NCBI GenBank assembly: GCA_949752795.1
Contig: OX457061.1
Span: 43,618,338 to 43,682,337, forward strand
From: Hyperoodon ampullatus
Lineage: Eukaryota; Chordata; Mammalia; Artiodactyla; Ziphiidae
DNA length: 64,000 nt
Reading direction: 5' to 3'
The position numbers were made by a program, and so were the translations under genes. A model generated the notes under the pieces. The model saw only the letters and a list, made by a program, of their open reading frames with translations. It did no database searches and was not told the origin of the DNA. This document shows positions 1 through 12,290 of this stretch, piece after piece; within the stretch, counting starts at the first letter, position 1; each line of letters starts with the position of its first letter.

Positions 1-564
1 CCAAGTGTCTTTCACTTTCACCTCCCAATTTTCCATCTTCCTGATTTGTTTTTCTGGGCTGTCAAAATGACTTTTGGGGGATATATATTCTCTCTCTCTT
101 TTTCTCTCTCCTCCTCTCATGTCTTACTGTCTCTGCATCTCTGGGCCCTTCTCTCATTTTCTCCTGTGGACTGCGAAGAAATGCTGCATATGCTGACATC
201 ACTATATTTGTTTCTTGAGTGGAACTTATGTTCTAAATTTCAATATGATATGGTTTCCTCTTTAAAAATCTAATACAGATTCTACTTTATTGGAAGTTAT
301 CTTGCCATTGTGCTGCTGTGGTTGTTCTGTTTTGTTCTGTTTTACTCCGCTAAAACACTGGGGGCAAAGAACATTAAAGCTAAGTACCAATCAGAAATGA
401 AGATACACCATTTCTGAAAATATTACTAAATAATGTAAGCAAGATAAATATGGCAATTTATAAAAATCTGGTTTCCCTACACCTTTTCAAGTATATATGA
501 GTCACATTTAACACACTTCTTTTGGGAAGGGGGCTATCATTTGCTTATTGTGAAATGAAAAGGA

Positions 565-632
565 AGGTTAGCATTTACATTTTACAGATGAAAACATAAA
601 GGCAGAAGGGGGCTAAGTGATCATATTTCATT
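565..632 (-). repeat. MIR fragment
   Basis: 'tttacagatgaaaacataaa' resembles the antisense MIR core 'ttttacagatgaggaaactg'. Short and diverged. Confidence 0.45.
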
Positions 633-649
633 TGATTTAAGTATATGAT

Positions 650-830
650 TTTTAATGAATTACAGTTGATTTACAATATTGTATTAGTTTCAGGTGTACA
701 GCAAAGTGATTCAGTTATACATATGTGTGTATACATATATATATTCTTTTTAAATTCTTTTCCATTATAGGTTATTATAAGGTATTAAATATGGTTCCCT
801 GTGCTATACAGTAAATCCTTATTGTGAGTG
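650..830 (-). mobile_element. L1 3' end fragment
   Basis: This is an antisense L1 3' UTR of a second artiodactyl-type subfamily, recognised by 'gtgtacagcaaagtgattca', a (TATG)n patch, 'cttttccattatagg' and 'ccctgtgctatacagta'. Boundaries are approximate. The same tail type recurs near 44.7 kb. Confidence 0.82.
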
Positions 831-832
831 TA

Positions 833-2006
833 TGTTTCATTCACTAGTCACACAGTAATAAGCCACCTTCCATTGTGATAACAGGATACCAAAATGTCTT
901 TTTAAATTATCTTGTGTAATTCAGCCTAGCCCTTTAGGACAAAAAATTCTCCAGCTTCCTTTCCAAAGTAAGGACCTCTGTCATCCACCAAGAAATAAAT
1001 GCCTCAAGAACCAAGGGGACCTTAAAGTAGATGAACCCTTGCTCCACCCACCACTGGGGTGTTGCTGGGATGCTCTTGTGCTACTCACTAGAATAATCAC
1101 GCCTCAGTGCTTTCCAGATTTCCAGTCATAGTCATGAGCAGGACACTCTAACCCTGCATACAGTCAATTCAGCAGCCACTGCAAACGACTGCTTTCAACT
1201 GCAGTGATTTTCAATCACAGGTCCAAATAAATTCTTTGTTATGAGCTATAAAGTAAAAACTCCCAGAAGGGAACTTTGCCCAAAACTTCCATCTTCACAC
1301 TCCTGCAAAAGTGTGGTCCTCTCAGTTAGAAGCCCTGGGATTGCTGGAGGAGGGCTGTGCTGAACCATAGCTACCAGAGCCAATGAGCTGGCCAAGGGTC
1401 CTCTCCCACCACTCTCAGGAGGTAAGATGCTTTTTGATGCCAAAATGGTGGCCACTGGTTGGTGATATCACTGAGTCTGAAGACTGGCCAGTGCCAGGAA
1501 TTCAGGGATTTCACACCCATGGTGGAAGACATCTGAGAATGATTCCATGGCTTCAGTTCCATTCCAGAACCACAAAAAAAATTTGCAAAAGGATTTTGCC
1601 TTCATCCACAGTTCTAGGAGTCTACAGTTCCACAGCTGAGGAATACACATAGATAACAAATATGAAACCTCACCTTGATAGATTTTCAGCTTGCCTTTGT
1701 CCTAGACACCTGCACCAGCTGCTCCAAGGCCAGGGGAGAGCCTCCAGACACACATCCTCTAGATCCCGGGTTGCCTCTGAGACGTTGCTCGTTTCCTCCC
1801 ATCTAACACCTTCCAGCAGTAGCTAAATGAACCAAACCCTAACTAAATGTAACTGGCTAATTGCACCTAAATTACAGTCACAAAGCCCCTTCAGAAGATT
1901 CAGTCAATTTCTTGAGGGAGAAAGTAAATGTTTTACTATACAATTATAAACTTAATTAACATAAAATAAATTAATTAGGGACTTGTGCTCATAATGAACA
2001 CCACAG
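833..2006. other. Intron, no gene or named repeat seen
   Basis: Unique-looking sequence of mixed composition. Short frames on both strands overlap one another around 1.25-1.66 kb without protein signatures. Confidence 0.6.
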
Positions 2007-2020
2007 TTTCGCTGTTTATT

Positions 2021-2213
2021 TTTTTGTTTTGTTTTTTCTTTTTTTTTAAACATCTTTATTGGAGTATAATTGCTTTACAATGTTGTGTTAGTTTCCGCTG
2101 TATAACAAAATGAATTAGCTATACAAATACAAATATTCCCATGTCCCCTCCCTCTTGCATCTCCCTCCCACCCTCCCTATCCCACCCCTCTAGGTGGTCA
2201 CAAAGCACTGAGG
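2021..2213 (-). mobile_element. L1 3' end, severely 5'-truncated
   Basis: Poly-T followed by 'catctttattggagtata' and the polypyrimidine 'tcttgcatctccctccca' mark the antisense 3' UTR of a cetartiodactyl L1, the same subfamily as the 3' part of the element at 33.0 kb. A 14-bp imperfect direct repeat (tttcgctgtttatt / tttagctgcttatt) flanks it at 2007-2020 and 2214-2227 and looks like an aged target-site duplication. Confidence 0.88.
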
Positions 2214-2717
2214 TTTAGCTGCTTATTGCTGTATTTTCCAAGGAAAGCTAAACCTGGAGAAGAGGGCTAACTTGTGCTTTAAGTAATTCCATCTCACCTC
2301 TCCCACCCCCAACTGAACTGTTTAGATTTCTGGTTTATACTCAGTAGCACAGCATCTAAAATCCTACAGATTTCAAATGGAGAGAGTTTCTGTGCTAATC
2401 TCTAGGAAAAAGAAAAATTCCCATCCTAAACCATCATAGCTCCACTAATTCCTAGCTGGCAGCTTGCTGAAATAACAGATGATTATACAAAGCAAGAGTT
2501 CTCTGTCCCAAAGTATAATGACAAAAACTCACCTAGAGCCAAAATAACCATCTGCCACAGATTGTTCCACATGGTTTGTTTGCCTGTTTGTTTTTTAATT
2601 CCGAGAAAGAATTCAAAAATCGTTTTGGCAAAGAAAGATGATTTCACAAAAATGACCCAGTTTCCAACCTGTATTGCCTGAACTATTGTCCTAATTTTTT
2701 TTTTTTATCTGACTTAG

Positions 2718-2769
2718 GAGAGGAAGAGGCTGAGAAGAGGGCCCTTGAGGATGATCTTGATGGTGCAGA
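2718..2769 (+). other. Exon-like sequence of unknown meaning
   Basis: A T-rich tract and 'atctgacttag' resemble a splice acceptor, and 'GTAAGT' follows 52 bp later. One frame between them is open and reads E-E-E-A-E-K-R-A-L-E-D-D-L-D-G-A. It lies on the strand opposite NTRK2. I do not recognise a protein and the match may be chance. Confidence 0.2.
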
Positions 2770-2939
2770 GTAAGTTTCTGGTAAGTGAAAAAAGTCTTGT
2801 TCTAATTTTCAAAAGTGTCCATAATTTCTAGGAACTCCAGCCTGCATCTCTCATACTTGTTTTCCCCCTTGATTGCAGTGAAGATGGAGAATAGCTGCTA
2901 TGGAAAATCTGACCCACGGGGAGGTAGGAAAAAGAGTGG

Positions 2940-3145
2940 TTGAGAGTAAGGGTCTGAAGCTAGAACACACAATGATGGTGCGACCTTGGGAAGGCTGTCT
3001 CAGTGTCCTCATCTGTGAAATGGAGCTAATGATAGTATTTAATTTGGGCCTCCTGCAGATTAAATAAGCTAATACATACATAGCAAGTGCTTAAAACAGG
3101 GTCTGGCACCTAATACACGTTCAATAAGTATTAGCTATTTCTGCA
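2940..3145 (+). repeat. MIR SINE
   Basis: 'ctcatctgtgaaatggagct', 'attaaataagctaatacata' and 'gtctggcacctaatacacg' follow the order of the MIR core and 3' end. Confidence 0.75.
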
Positions 3146-3735
3146 CTGTAGCTCTTAGCTTTTGTCCCTTTGAAACAGCTAATGTTGTATGTTCAAAAGA
3201 GTTGCGAATGTTTACTAATACAGATCTAACTTGTTGGACATTCTGGTCAATACATGCACCAAACGGAGAAGACAATTCAGGGTTGATATTGTGAATAAAA
3301 GAATCCTCGTGTTTTAGATAAGAAATGATCTATGCTGTCACAGAATCAGAGAACTTAGTGAAGAAAGGAAACTCAGAGACCCTGCAGCCCATGCACCCCA
3401 GACAGTCTCCCCCTTTCATCTCAAGGACACAGAGCTGGCAAAGGGCAAACTCAGGGCCCTTGTGGTGCTGGCTACAGACTCAGAGCTGGAACAAAATGTC
3501 AACATGGTGAGAGCCTCTCTCTTTTAGTGGAAGCCAAAGACAGAAATGGAACCAGTTGTTTTTTATTTGAAAATAAATGTCCCAGTGGATCTGGTGTGGG
3601 AGTTCTGAATGCATCTCTGCTAAATTACCTGTTTATTTTATTTTTACTGAAACATTAAATTGATTTCCACGTGGAGGGGAAGTGGAACCCAGTCACTGTG
3701 TTTAGTTATCAAAGAATCACCCATAACTGGTTATA

Positions 3736-3959
3736 CAGGGGTTATCAAATGTTTTCTGGGAAGAGCCAAATAGTAAATATTTTCAACTCTGTGGGACATA
3801 TAGTCTCTGTCACAGCTAGCGTGTCATTCTACCACTGTAGCATAAAGGCAGCCACACAATATGTGAGGGAATGAGTTGGCTGGGTTCCAATAAAACTTTA
3901 TTTATAAAAACAGACGGCAGGTTGCATTTTGCCCATGGGCCATAGTTTGCCGATCTTTG
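3736..3959 (+). mobile_element. hAT-like MER element, copy A
   Basis: Non-autonomous DNA-transposon remnant with 'aatagtaaatatttt', 'ccaataaaactttattta' and a degenerate right end 'catagtttgccgatctttg'. The family consensus, as I recall it, begins caggggtc and ends gacccctg. The exact RepeatMasker family name was not determined. Confidence 0.75.
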
Positions 3960-4589
3960 ATTAATGCAACCACCTGATAGTGTTCTTACCTTATTTCCTC
4001 TACTTTTTGCTACCTTAAGCGTCCTCCTTAAATGAACGTTCATACTGTTTCAATATCCTTACCACAATATGATCGATATGTAGTAGAATCTAATTTATGA
4101 CATACAAGAAGTAAAAGCCAGCATGATTTATGAAAGCTCTAAATTATGAAATATGTTTAAAGAAATGCAGCTTTATTACTTTCGTATACATATAGGAATC
4201 GAAATTAAGCCAATAAAGCATTTCCAGCATGTTTTGGCAAGTAGGGGGTAATTCAGCCTTACCCAAAAGTAACGAAGAACTTGAAATTACATAATTCATC
4301 AACTGTTTTCATGAGATTTCTTCTAAAGGGCTTTAAAGGTTTGTTCCCTAAGACAGTGGAATTTGATTCCTACCACCCCATCTTATTTCCACTATTAAAC
4401 TATTAATTGATTTGGTGATTCCTTTGTTCACAGAAGATGCCCAAATACTCCACCAAGCCAATTTCTCACTAAATTCATGATCTGAGTCAGCCAGAGTTTT
4501 TGAACTATCAGAAAAACTACACAAATAGTCATCCTACAACATCATAGACTCATACCGTCTTTTGAAACAGCTTTAATGCTCTTTCTCCG

Positions 4590-5080
4590 AGTGCTTCTAT
4601 CTGACCTTTGGCAGATATCGTGGGTTGGCTATTCAAAATCCATCCACAAACCCCTTTTCCCTTGTCTCCCTCTACCTTTTGAGGGAGAAAAGCCAATATA
4701 ATTGATTTCCCAGTCTCCCTTGAAGCTAAGGGTGGGCATGGGCCATGATCCTGGTCATCGAGGTACAGCTAGAAGTCCAGGGGCGGGGGTCCTCTCTACT
4801 GGAATTAAAAGGTCAAATCTCACTGCCTTGTTCCTTCTTTCTACTTGGGCTGTAGATTTGAAACCTGGAGGCAACACAGCCATCTTGAGACCACAAGGTC
4901 ATGAACACGAGGAAAAGGTCTACTTGCTAAGGATAGGAGAAGGGAAAGGCAGAAAGAGCCAGGGTCCCTGAAGGCATCATTAAGCCACCATACAAGTTTT
5001 GGATCCAGGAATTCTGGCTGTGTGAAACAAATAAACTTCTGTCTAAGCGGTTGCTTGCTTTTGCTTGCAATTCTAAATGA
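4590..5080 (+). repeat. Probable unclassified old interspersed repeat
   Basis: The layout recalls the repeat at 48.5-49.3 kb: 'cagtctcccttgaagctaag', 'gggccatgatcctgg', then 'gtgtgaaacaaataaacttc' at the end. The family is not determined and the reading frames inside it lack any protein signature. Confidence 0.35.
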
Positions 5081-6420
5081 CATAATTCAAGGAAGCTTTG
5101 GGCTTTTTTCGTTATTCTCAGGGGTAGGGAGAGGGAAAGGGGGAAAGGTGGAGGGAAAGAATGACTCTAAACTAAAGAGCCCTACCTACAACCAGAGAGA
5201 GGTAATCAGCTTTCAAGTGACACTGTGGCATCTGTGTGACACCTGGAACTCTCCTCAATGACTCATGTTACAATAATGCGGGGCTGAGTGGGGAGCCAGG
5301 ACAGAAATGCCCTAGGGACAGCCACCCTGGGGCCCCAGAGAGCTAGGGAGTGGGGGAGTGAAACCTCCCCCATGCCTCTGAAAGGGTCACAGAAGAGACC
5401 CCGAGAGAAGAATGCTGCCCTCAGTTACATGATCAAGGAGACAAAGAAATTTGGGGCAGGGGAGGGGGGTCCAGGAGAGGAGAACTGAGCAGAGAAAAGA
5501 TGCAGTGTGAGTGTACAACTCAGTGAGCCAGGCACCGTGGAGGAGGCATGGGGACCAGCCAGCCTTCAGCCAAGTCCTGGGGTTAGGGAGAACTACCAGA
5601 TCCCCTTGGCGTCTGAGGATGTGGAAGCTGAGGAGCCTGGGGTTGCTTCTGCCTGTGGTTGCTCAAGGAAGCAGCTGCCTCACACGTATCCCCTCCTCCC
5701 GGGGCCCCTGAGAGCTGTACGACGGTGCCGTGCTTGACCTGCGCCCACGCGTATGATGGCCGTGGGCCTTCCAGTTTTCCCTAGAGCCCAGAGCTCTGAG
5801 GGAGAACACTGATAGGTGCCTGTTGCCCAAGAGGGGCAGAGAAGGGGCAAGACTGTCAGTGGGCATGAAGCCAGGCAAGGGAGCCGCAGAAGGACCTGGG
5901 TGGGCCTGATGCTGGAGGCCACGGCAAGCCTGAGTACATCGGCCATAGAGAAGCCCAGGGTAGAGGCCAACACCAAGGACCAAAGACCAGGCAGATTCCG
6001 GAGGAAGTCCTCCCCACCCCATCCTTCAGATACCCGAACTTTCGGAGTTTACCCGAAATGACAACATTAAGAGGAAAATAAAGACCACAGATGTTTTCAA
6101 GTCCTCGACTAGGGAGTTTTCATATTCTCCCCAAATACAGATTTCACGAGATTGTGCTTTTGTCTCCCCTTGTTATCTCACTGAGATTTTGTCTTCTCAC
6201 CAAACACAGCAAGATGGACGCACGTCCATGAGGGTGAGATGCTTGTGTTTCAGATCAAGACATGAAGAAAAGGAATCCTGCCTACTTAACATTAGATTCA
6301 ACCTTTGTCCCAGACCTACCAAGTCCCTCTACAACCAAGAATTTCCCTCCTTGGATGATACTCACATCTACCATAATTACAAATGTGTGAAAGAGGGCAG
6401 ACAGAGAAAAGGGGGAGAGC
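5081..6420. other. Intron, G+C-richer stretch without gene
   Basis: Purine-rich runs lie at 5.1-5.5 kb. A small CpG cluster at about 5.72-5.77 kb ('gacggtgccg', 'ccacgcg') is too small for a CpG island. Long frames on both strands here (up to 119 codons) reflect low stop frequency, not coding. Confidence 0.6.
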
Positions 6421-6429
6421 AATGACCAT

Positions 6430-6570
6430 TTTCTCACATGCCTGATTGTGTGAGGCACTTTGCATACTTTCACTCATTTAAGGTGTGCTTTATCCTCAAA
6501 TCAGAGATGAGAAAACAGAAGATAAGTAATTTGCCCAATCTCCAACAAACAATAAAACACAGCTATTTCC
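6430..6570 (-). repeat. MIR SINE fragment
   Basis: 'tttatcctcaaatcagagat' and 'aagtaatttgcccaatc' match the antisense MIR core. Confidence 0.65.
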
Positions 6571-7050
6571 AACCTCAAAGCATACTGCATTGTACTGTTT
6601 TGGTTTGGTTTTCGTTTTCACTGTACCGTTTTGTTAGCCCATCTGAATTGCCTTTTTAACCTGTTAACTCTCTCTCCCAAACAGGAAAGTAAAGAGTCCT
6701 CAAGAGCCTTTGCCCTTGTCCCATAAATAAATGTACCAATGGCAATGGACATGGAAGCCCCCATTTTGAGGTGATGCCTCATTCTCATTACTAGTCAATT
6801 TCTCCCAAATCTTCTTTCTTGTAGTTGGGTGTTTCCATAGATACAATGTCCCCTGATAATACTGTCAAATGCTGAAGGTGAGGGTTAAAATATTCCTGGA
6901 TGTAGCCCCAGACAGATGCAAACATCAACACCTGAGACCACCAAGCCTCCCTCCTTGCCAAACTTGCATCTCTGGACATGAAAAGAAGGCAGCTTGAGCT
7001 TGTGTGGAGTCGAACAGGTTACCTGAAACCACCCCCTCTGTGTTCCACAT

Positions 7051-7258
7051 CAGGGACTGGCATGGATTTTCTGAAAAGGGCCAGGTAGCAAAGATTCCCA
7101 GCTGCACTGTCTACATGGTCTCCCTCTGAGGCAACCACTCCACTCTGCTGTTTTAGTGCAAAAGTAGCCATTGACAATGACACACGGATGTGGCCATACT
7201 CCAGTAAAACTTTATTCACAGAAACAGATATGCCCCACAAGTGTTCTGTAGTCGTTTC
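7051..7258 (+). mobile_element. hAT-like MER element, copy B (degraded)
   Basis: The most diverged of the five copies. It keeps 'ctgaaaagggccaggtagca', 'ggtctccctctg' and 'ccagtaaaactttattcaca', in the same order as the other copies. The right terminal repeat is lost or unrecognisable. Confidence 0.65.
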
Positions 7259-7903
7259 TGTAATCCACACAGTAGGAGGGTTAGCTGTCCTCCCTCCGTC
7301 TGAAATAGAAGAGCATGGAAATTCTTTCAAGTTAAAATATCTCAACCTGTGTAATATAAGCTTACCTATACGCTGTACCCCAAGTGTCTTCTGGAAAAAT
7401 TCAAAAATCTCGTTTCATAAAATTATCATCTGTGTTTGTGACTGGAGAAACGAATGCCTCAGGGCAGGCAAATGGTCCTGAAGCAGTGCGGTGCCAGTGG
7501 GACACAGCTGGGAGAAGATTCCTGGCCACACTCACCATACCCAACTTCACCATATGAAAAATGCTGCCTCTCAATTAGTAGCGCAGAAATAGTAGTACTT
7601 TCATTATGACTCACGCTCTGCAATTTAGGTCATGCCTACGGCAATCAACAAAACCCTCCACTTAGATTCTCCATGGCTAATTTGATCCCCCTCCACCCGC
7701 CCTAAACCAGGAGATTTTTTTTTTAGTTGTTTTCAATTAAGCCAATTTGTCACAGACACCTCTGTTCTCGATAGGGCATTTTCAACCCAAATTTCTCTTT
7801 TGTTTTGAAAATAGCAAAGTGGGTGAAATGCATGTGCCAGTGTTAGGCTCAAACCACTACAATGTGTGCAAGGAGTTACTGAAAATAGAGAAGAGACCTC
7901 AGT

Positions 7904-7905
7904 AA

Positions 7906-7959
<54 letters not shown>
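7904..7959 (+). repeat. (CT)n-(CA)n compound microsatellite
   Basis: About eight CT units run directly into an uninterrupted (CA)n tract of about 19 units. A pure tract of this length is likely to vary between individuals. Confidence 0.97.
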
Positions 7960-7961
<2 letters not shown>

Positions 7962-8089
7962 TTGCCTTCCTTTACTGTCTCATTGTGTGTGTTCTGTACA
8001 CACCCTTGAGTGAATGGCATGTTAGACCCTGATGGTGCTGACGGTGATGACAGCTGCACTTTTTTAAGCATCACTACATAATGGACACC

Positions 8090-8200
8090 GTGGGAACCAC
8101 TTCCCACGTGTCATCTCCAATCCTCATGACAGCTCTGCTCTCCCTGTTTACAGAAGAGGAAATCGAGGCTTAGGGGACTTATATAATGTCTATTCTACAG
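8090..8200 (-). repeat. MIR SINE fragment (left of an inverted pair)
   Basis: 'ccaatcctcatgacagctct' and 'tttacagaagaggaaatcga' match antisense MIR. The MIR that follows lies in the opposite orientation. Confidence 0.65.
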
Positions 8201-8224
8201 AGAGGCTATGAAACACTGAGGTCA

Positions 8225-8410
8225 AAAGATTGCTCAGAGTTTAAATCTCCACCTTACTGATGTGTGACGTTGAGCAACTTTCTTAACCTTGGGCAAGGCT
8301 AGGTGTTCTCATTTGTAAATGGTGATAATTACATCTTCCTTAAGACTGTGTTGCAAGAACCAGATGAGATGATATCTATAAGCTCCTAGATGGATGGATG
8401 CCTTAGCACG
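8225..8410 (+). repeat. MIR SINE (right of an inverted pair)
   Basis: 'gttgagcaactttcttaacc', 'ttctcatttgtaaatggtga' and 'gataattacatcttcc' follow the sense MIR order. Confidence 0.7.
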
Positions 8411-11400
8411 TGCATTAGTCTGAACCAGAAGAAAAGGCCTCTATTTAACCACTGTCTTAGCCTAGGAAAGTGATAATTTCATATGGCTCAAACTGATGAT
8501 GGCTCAGCAAAGGGTAGTATTGTTATTGTTCCAGAACGATAGCAGGTAGCCAAGAAGGGATTTTAATCTGAATGTGACTGATGATAAAGGCCAGTCCTTT
8601 TTTGTTAACTTAGTGACCTTTACAGAAATACAATGATATTTCTTATGGAGGACTCTCTTGATAAACGGAAACTGCCATCAGGGAGCTGGTAAATGACAAG
8701 AACAACATGAGTATTTTTTTTATTTACTAACAGCATTTTATGAACAGGACAAAGTCCATTTCATAATCAGCTTGGTATATCCAAAACTTGTTTGAAATAT
8801 ATTAACCAAATGTCAGTTGAATAAAAATGTGAACTATCTCTCTCCTTTAATGTATGAAGGGTCATGATCTACTGAAAATTGGGATCTGCCTCATTAAACA
8901 GTTATAATTAACTCTGCTCATAATATTCCACAGTGGAATTGCTGCTGTGGTTGATTAAAACTAGGAGGATAATTCAGCAGCATCCGATGAAAGAACAATC
9001 AGGTTTTCTCTTTCATATTCCATGATGGGAACTGGGATTAAAACTAACATTCTCTTCCCAGGATGCAGAATCTTAGGGTAAAGAGACTTCCCCTCAAATG
9101 CCTGTCTGCTCATTGACAGGCTTAAAAGAAATAACGTCCCATCTGAAACTAAACCATATCTTGTTGTTTTACCATGTTCCCAGTGGCTACATACGTTGAA
9201 AGAGTCCAGACATTTTTCAAGCTTGAGTTGCTTTTTTAGACAACATCTTTCAAACCCAGAGATAACTATAAAAAACCTTTTTCCCTAAAATATGAGATTC
9301 TAATCTCCGGGGTGTTGCCTCATAAGACTGTAAAATCCAATCAGAAAGAGGAATTTCTCCACTTGCTTTTTTTCTAAATAAATGACAAAACCTCATTCTT
9401 TGGGTAATGAATAGAGAGGAAATACCACAGTCAAGAAAACATTTGAAAATATTTGCATAGTATCTTGACTAGAAACCACATGTGTTCTCCAGAAGTTTTC
9501 AGGGTGTCTACCCCTGAGGTGTCCATAGTCAGAAAAACTCTCTGGAGAGAAACTTTTAAAAATAACTGTTATCACTGTTGGTTCTGCCCACCTTTGAGTC
9601 TGCATGGAACCAAGGATTGCTTTGGAATGTTGCAGAGAGAATGGTCAGTTGTTTGGCTCTTTTTGTTTGTTTGGTTTTTGGCTGATGGAGACATAAGCAA
9701 CTATAAGTAAATATTAGGGCAAAAGCAGTTAACTCTAAGTATTAATCTAGATATTCTGGTCAGAGTCCTCAAATAATGAGATGATCAAAGGGAACACATC
9801 TCCTGGAGGGAGAGGGGTCATAGGCCAGGCCCCCTTTCATCTCCTGGTCACCATTTTGACGTTGGGTTGTACAACCATCAACGTCCCCTTCGTAAGTACC
9901 AAGAGAGCATCACACTTGCTCCATTCAGCAGAAGAGGTAAGGTGCTCCATTTCTCTAACAGTAGTCAGTCACAGAGCCTTTGTTCTAAAAAGCTCAACTA
10001 AGCCAATAAATACTAAAGTAAATAAACAGAATATATGACTCTACTAGGCAAATCCCTAGGGGGCAATGTTACATTTGAAAGGAAAGAGCCAATGAAAATA
10101 TGACACAGAAATAACTGAAGAGGAGACACATCGATTAATAAAACCACATTACAGCCAGGGTTAATTTTAGTAACAGTAATTGCCTCATCAGTGCAGATTG
10201 GCAATCATAAGAGGGGTTTCTCTCTCAATTCCCTAGTTTCTATCTGGACTAAATTAGTCTTTCAACCCCATGAAACTGTACTGTAGATTCCCCTTCATAT
10301 ATCCACCACACATACCCACACTGCCCCCAACACCCCCATTGGCTCCACACTCAAAACCCCATCTCCCTTCACCATATCCACCCCAACCTTTCAGGATGGA
10401 TGCATGGGATGGTTTTCAAAACTCTAAAAAAGACTAGCTGACATAGCAAATACCAACCTTGAGTGACCTTGAGAATATTGATCAAGCCCTGTTTCTCTGT
10501 TACAAGGTAGGGAAATTAAACAGTCTTCTAAATCATTAATGGATTCCTTTCCTGTTCTTCTATTCAACTCCCCTGTCCCTCACCCAAGCCAGGAATCTTC
10601 ATCCTTACATCTTGGTAGGAAACAGTAAAATTTCTCTTGTCAACATGTTCAAGAAGAAAGTTCAATTTTCTTTCACCACTACTTAAAATAGCCAAGGAAA
10701 AATTGATCCACAATCAACTGCCTTGGAAAGATGTATTATGTTTTGCTCCTTTTGTGGGACTGATGGTTAAGCCTCCCTTAGAAATTTATTAAGAAGGTAG
10801 CAGCAAAGAAGAGAATAATTTTTAAGTAAAAGTTTGCTTGACTTCATTTTTCTAGCTAAAAGTTTTCTCTGATAGAATATTGAGATCGGCATATAGACCA
10901 TTTAGATTACAGACTGAGAGTATGTCTATGCACTGGGGAGAAACCCATATTTAAAATGCAATGCAACTGTATTACCTGGAAGAAATAGAATGTCACATCC
11001 ACTACATCCATTGCCACCCTAGTACACAAGCTATTTATTATGTATCCCTAATATACAAGCTATTTTGTTAACCAACCACCTATCAAGACCCTGGGAAGAG
11101 AGTAGCAAGAGCTGTTATGGGTAGGAAGATAGAAAAGGGGTAAGAAAGCTTAGGGTTAAGATGAGCTTGACTGATAATCTCTGTAGCCAGAGGGCAAGAA
11201 AGGGCACAAAGCAGGGGGTGAAGAGAGAAGACAGAGGCTTTGGGGGTGGTGGTGTAGTGGAGTGTCTCCAGGTGCAAGAAAGCCCTCCTGGATTTAAGAC
11301 TGCCACTAACTCCAGGCTGACCTTGTCAAGTTCAAGGGTCACTGAGGGCCTCAGTTTCCCCAAGGAAGCTGAACTAGCAGCCTCGGACCCGCATTTCCAG

Positions 11401-12290
11401 GTCAAACACCCAGAGGTTCTATGATGCAAACTTGTCTTTCTTTGCCATCCCTAGACCAAACCCTGAGTGTCAGCTCTGGGCTATCAAGATCTAGCATGGA
11501 TACAATTAATTCAGTTAACCTCACCGGGACCTCTGGCTATTCCCCAACAGCTCAGCAGTTTCACAATCTGCTCGGTTGAAGCTCGTTCACCTAGTGGTCA
11601 CTTCTTCAGGCCACACCTGAGGACAGGCAGCAGCTTCTCTCGGGCAGGTTCCCGAGAGCCTCCTTGCTTCTTCTCTCCCTTTCACGTCACAAAGGAGAGG
11701 CAGACACCTCAGCTCCGGCCATGTCAGAACCGAAACGTTCTTCAACTCACTTGGAGCTGGGCCTCTGGGCCCTGCCGCTCCTGGCCATCCCCTCACAGCC
11801 ACCACAAAGGCCTTGGCAACAATTTCTCAATGGCCTTTTCTCCAGCCTCTTCCAGTTGACCAAGCTGAGGCCTTTGGTGTTGGTGAGCACAGCCTACTTC
11901 TAAATGTCTCTACTCCCTCGATTCCTCTAACACCATTTTCAGGCCTCTCTAGCCTCCATCTGGCCATTTCTTCCCCTCCCCCTCCACAGTTTTATGGTCC
12001 CCAAGGCTCCCTGTTCCTTATTCTCTGGCAGCTCTCCTACAGCTATGCCTTCCCAATCCAGGTCTCTGGTCTGTGTTCTCTGGTCTGTTTCTCCCTGCTG
12101 AGAAACAGACACCTGTTCTGGAAGGACCTGAGCCCTACCCTCAACTCATGGTAGCTCCCAAGGCTGATGAAGCCCCTCTCCTACCTAAGTCATCTCCAGG
12201 CTCCCTATAGGTACAAGTCCATCTCAGGCCACCCAAGCACCCTCTCCCGCTCTGTCAGTTGCCCTTGGTCAGTCTACCTGGATAGTACTT
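8411..12290. other. Intron, mostly unique sequence
   Basis: From about 8.45 to 9.3 kb I recognise no repeat at all, in a window otherwise full of them. The part from 11.1 to 12.3 kb is C/T-rich and may hold a diverged L2. No gene seen. Confidence 0.5.

Noticed and set aside
4702..5488. Series of plus-strand frames considered as a possible small gene
   Set aside because: They overlap a probable old interspersed repeat and purine-rich sequence; no homology or exon boundaries.
5663..6022. Overlapping frames on both strands of about 80-120 codons
   Set aside because: They lie in G+C-richer DNA where stops are rare; no start context, splice sites or family resemblance supports coding.
7733..8107. 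124-codon minus-strand frame with a Cys-Val repeat
   Set aside because: The repeat is the translated (CA)n microsatellite.
11467..11859. 130-codon plus-strand frame
   Set aside because: C/T-rich sequence without domain, signal peptide or exon structure; neighbouring frames are equally long.
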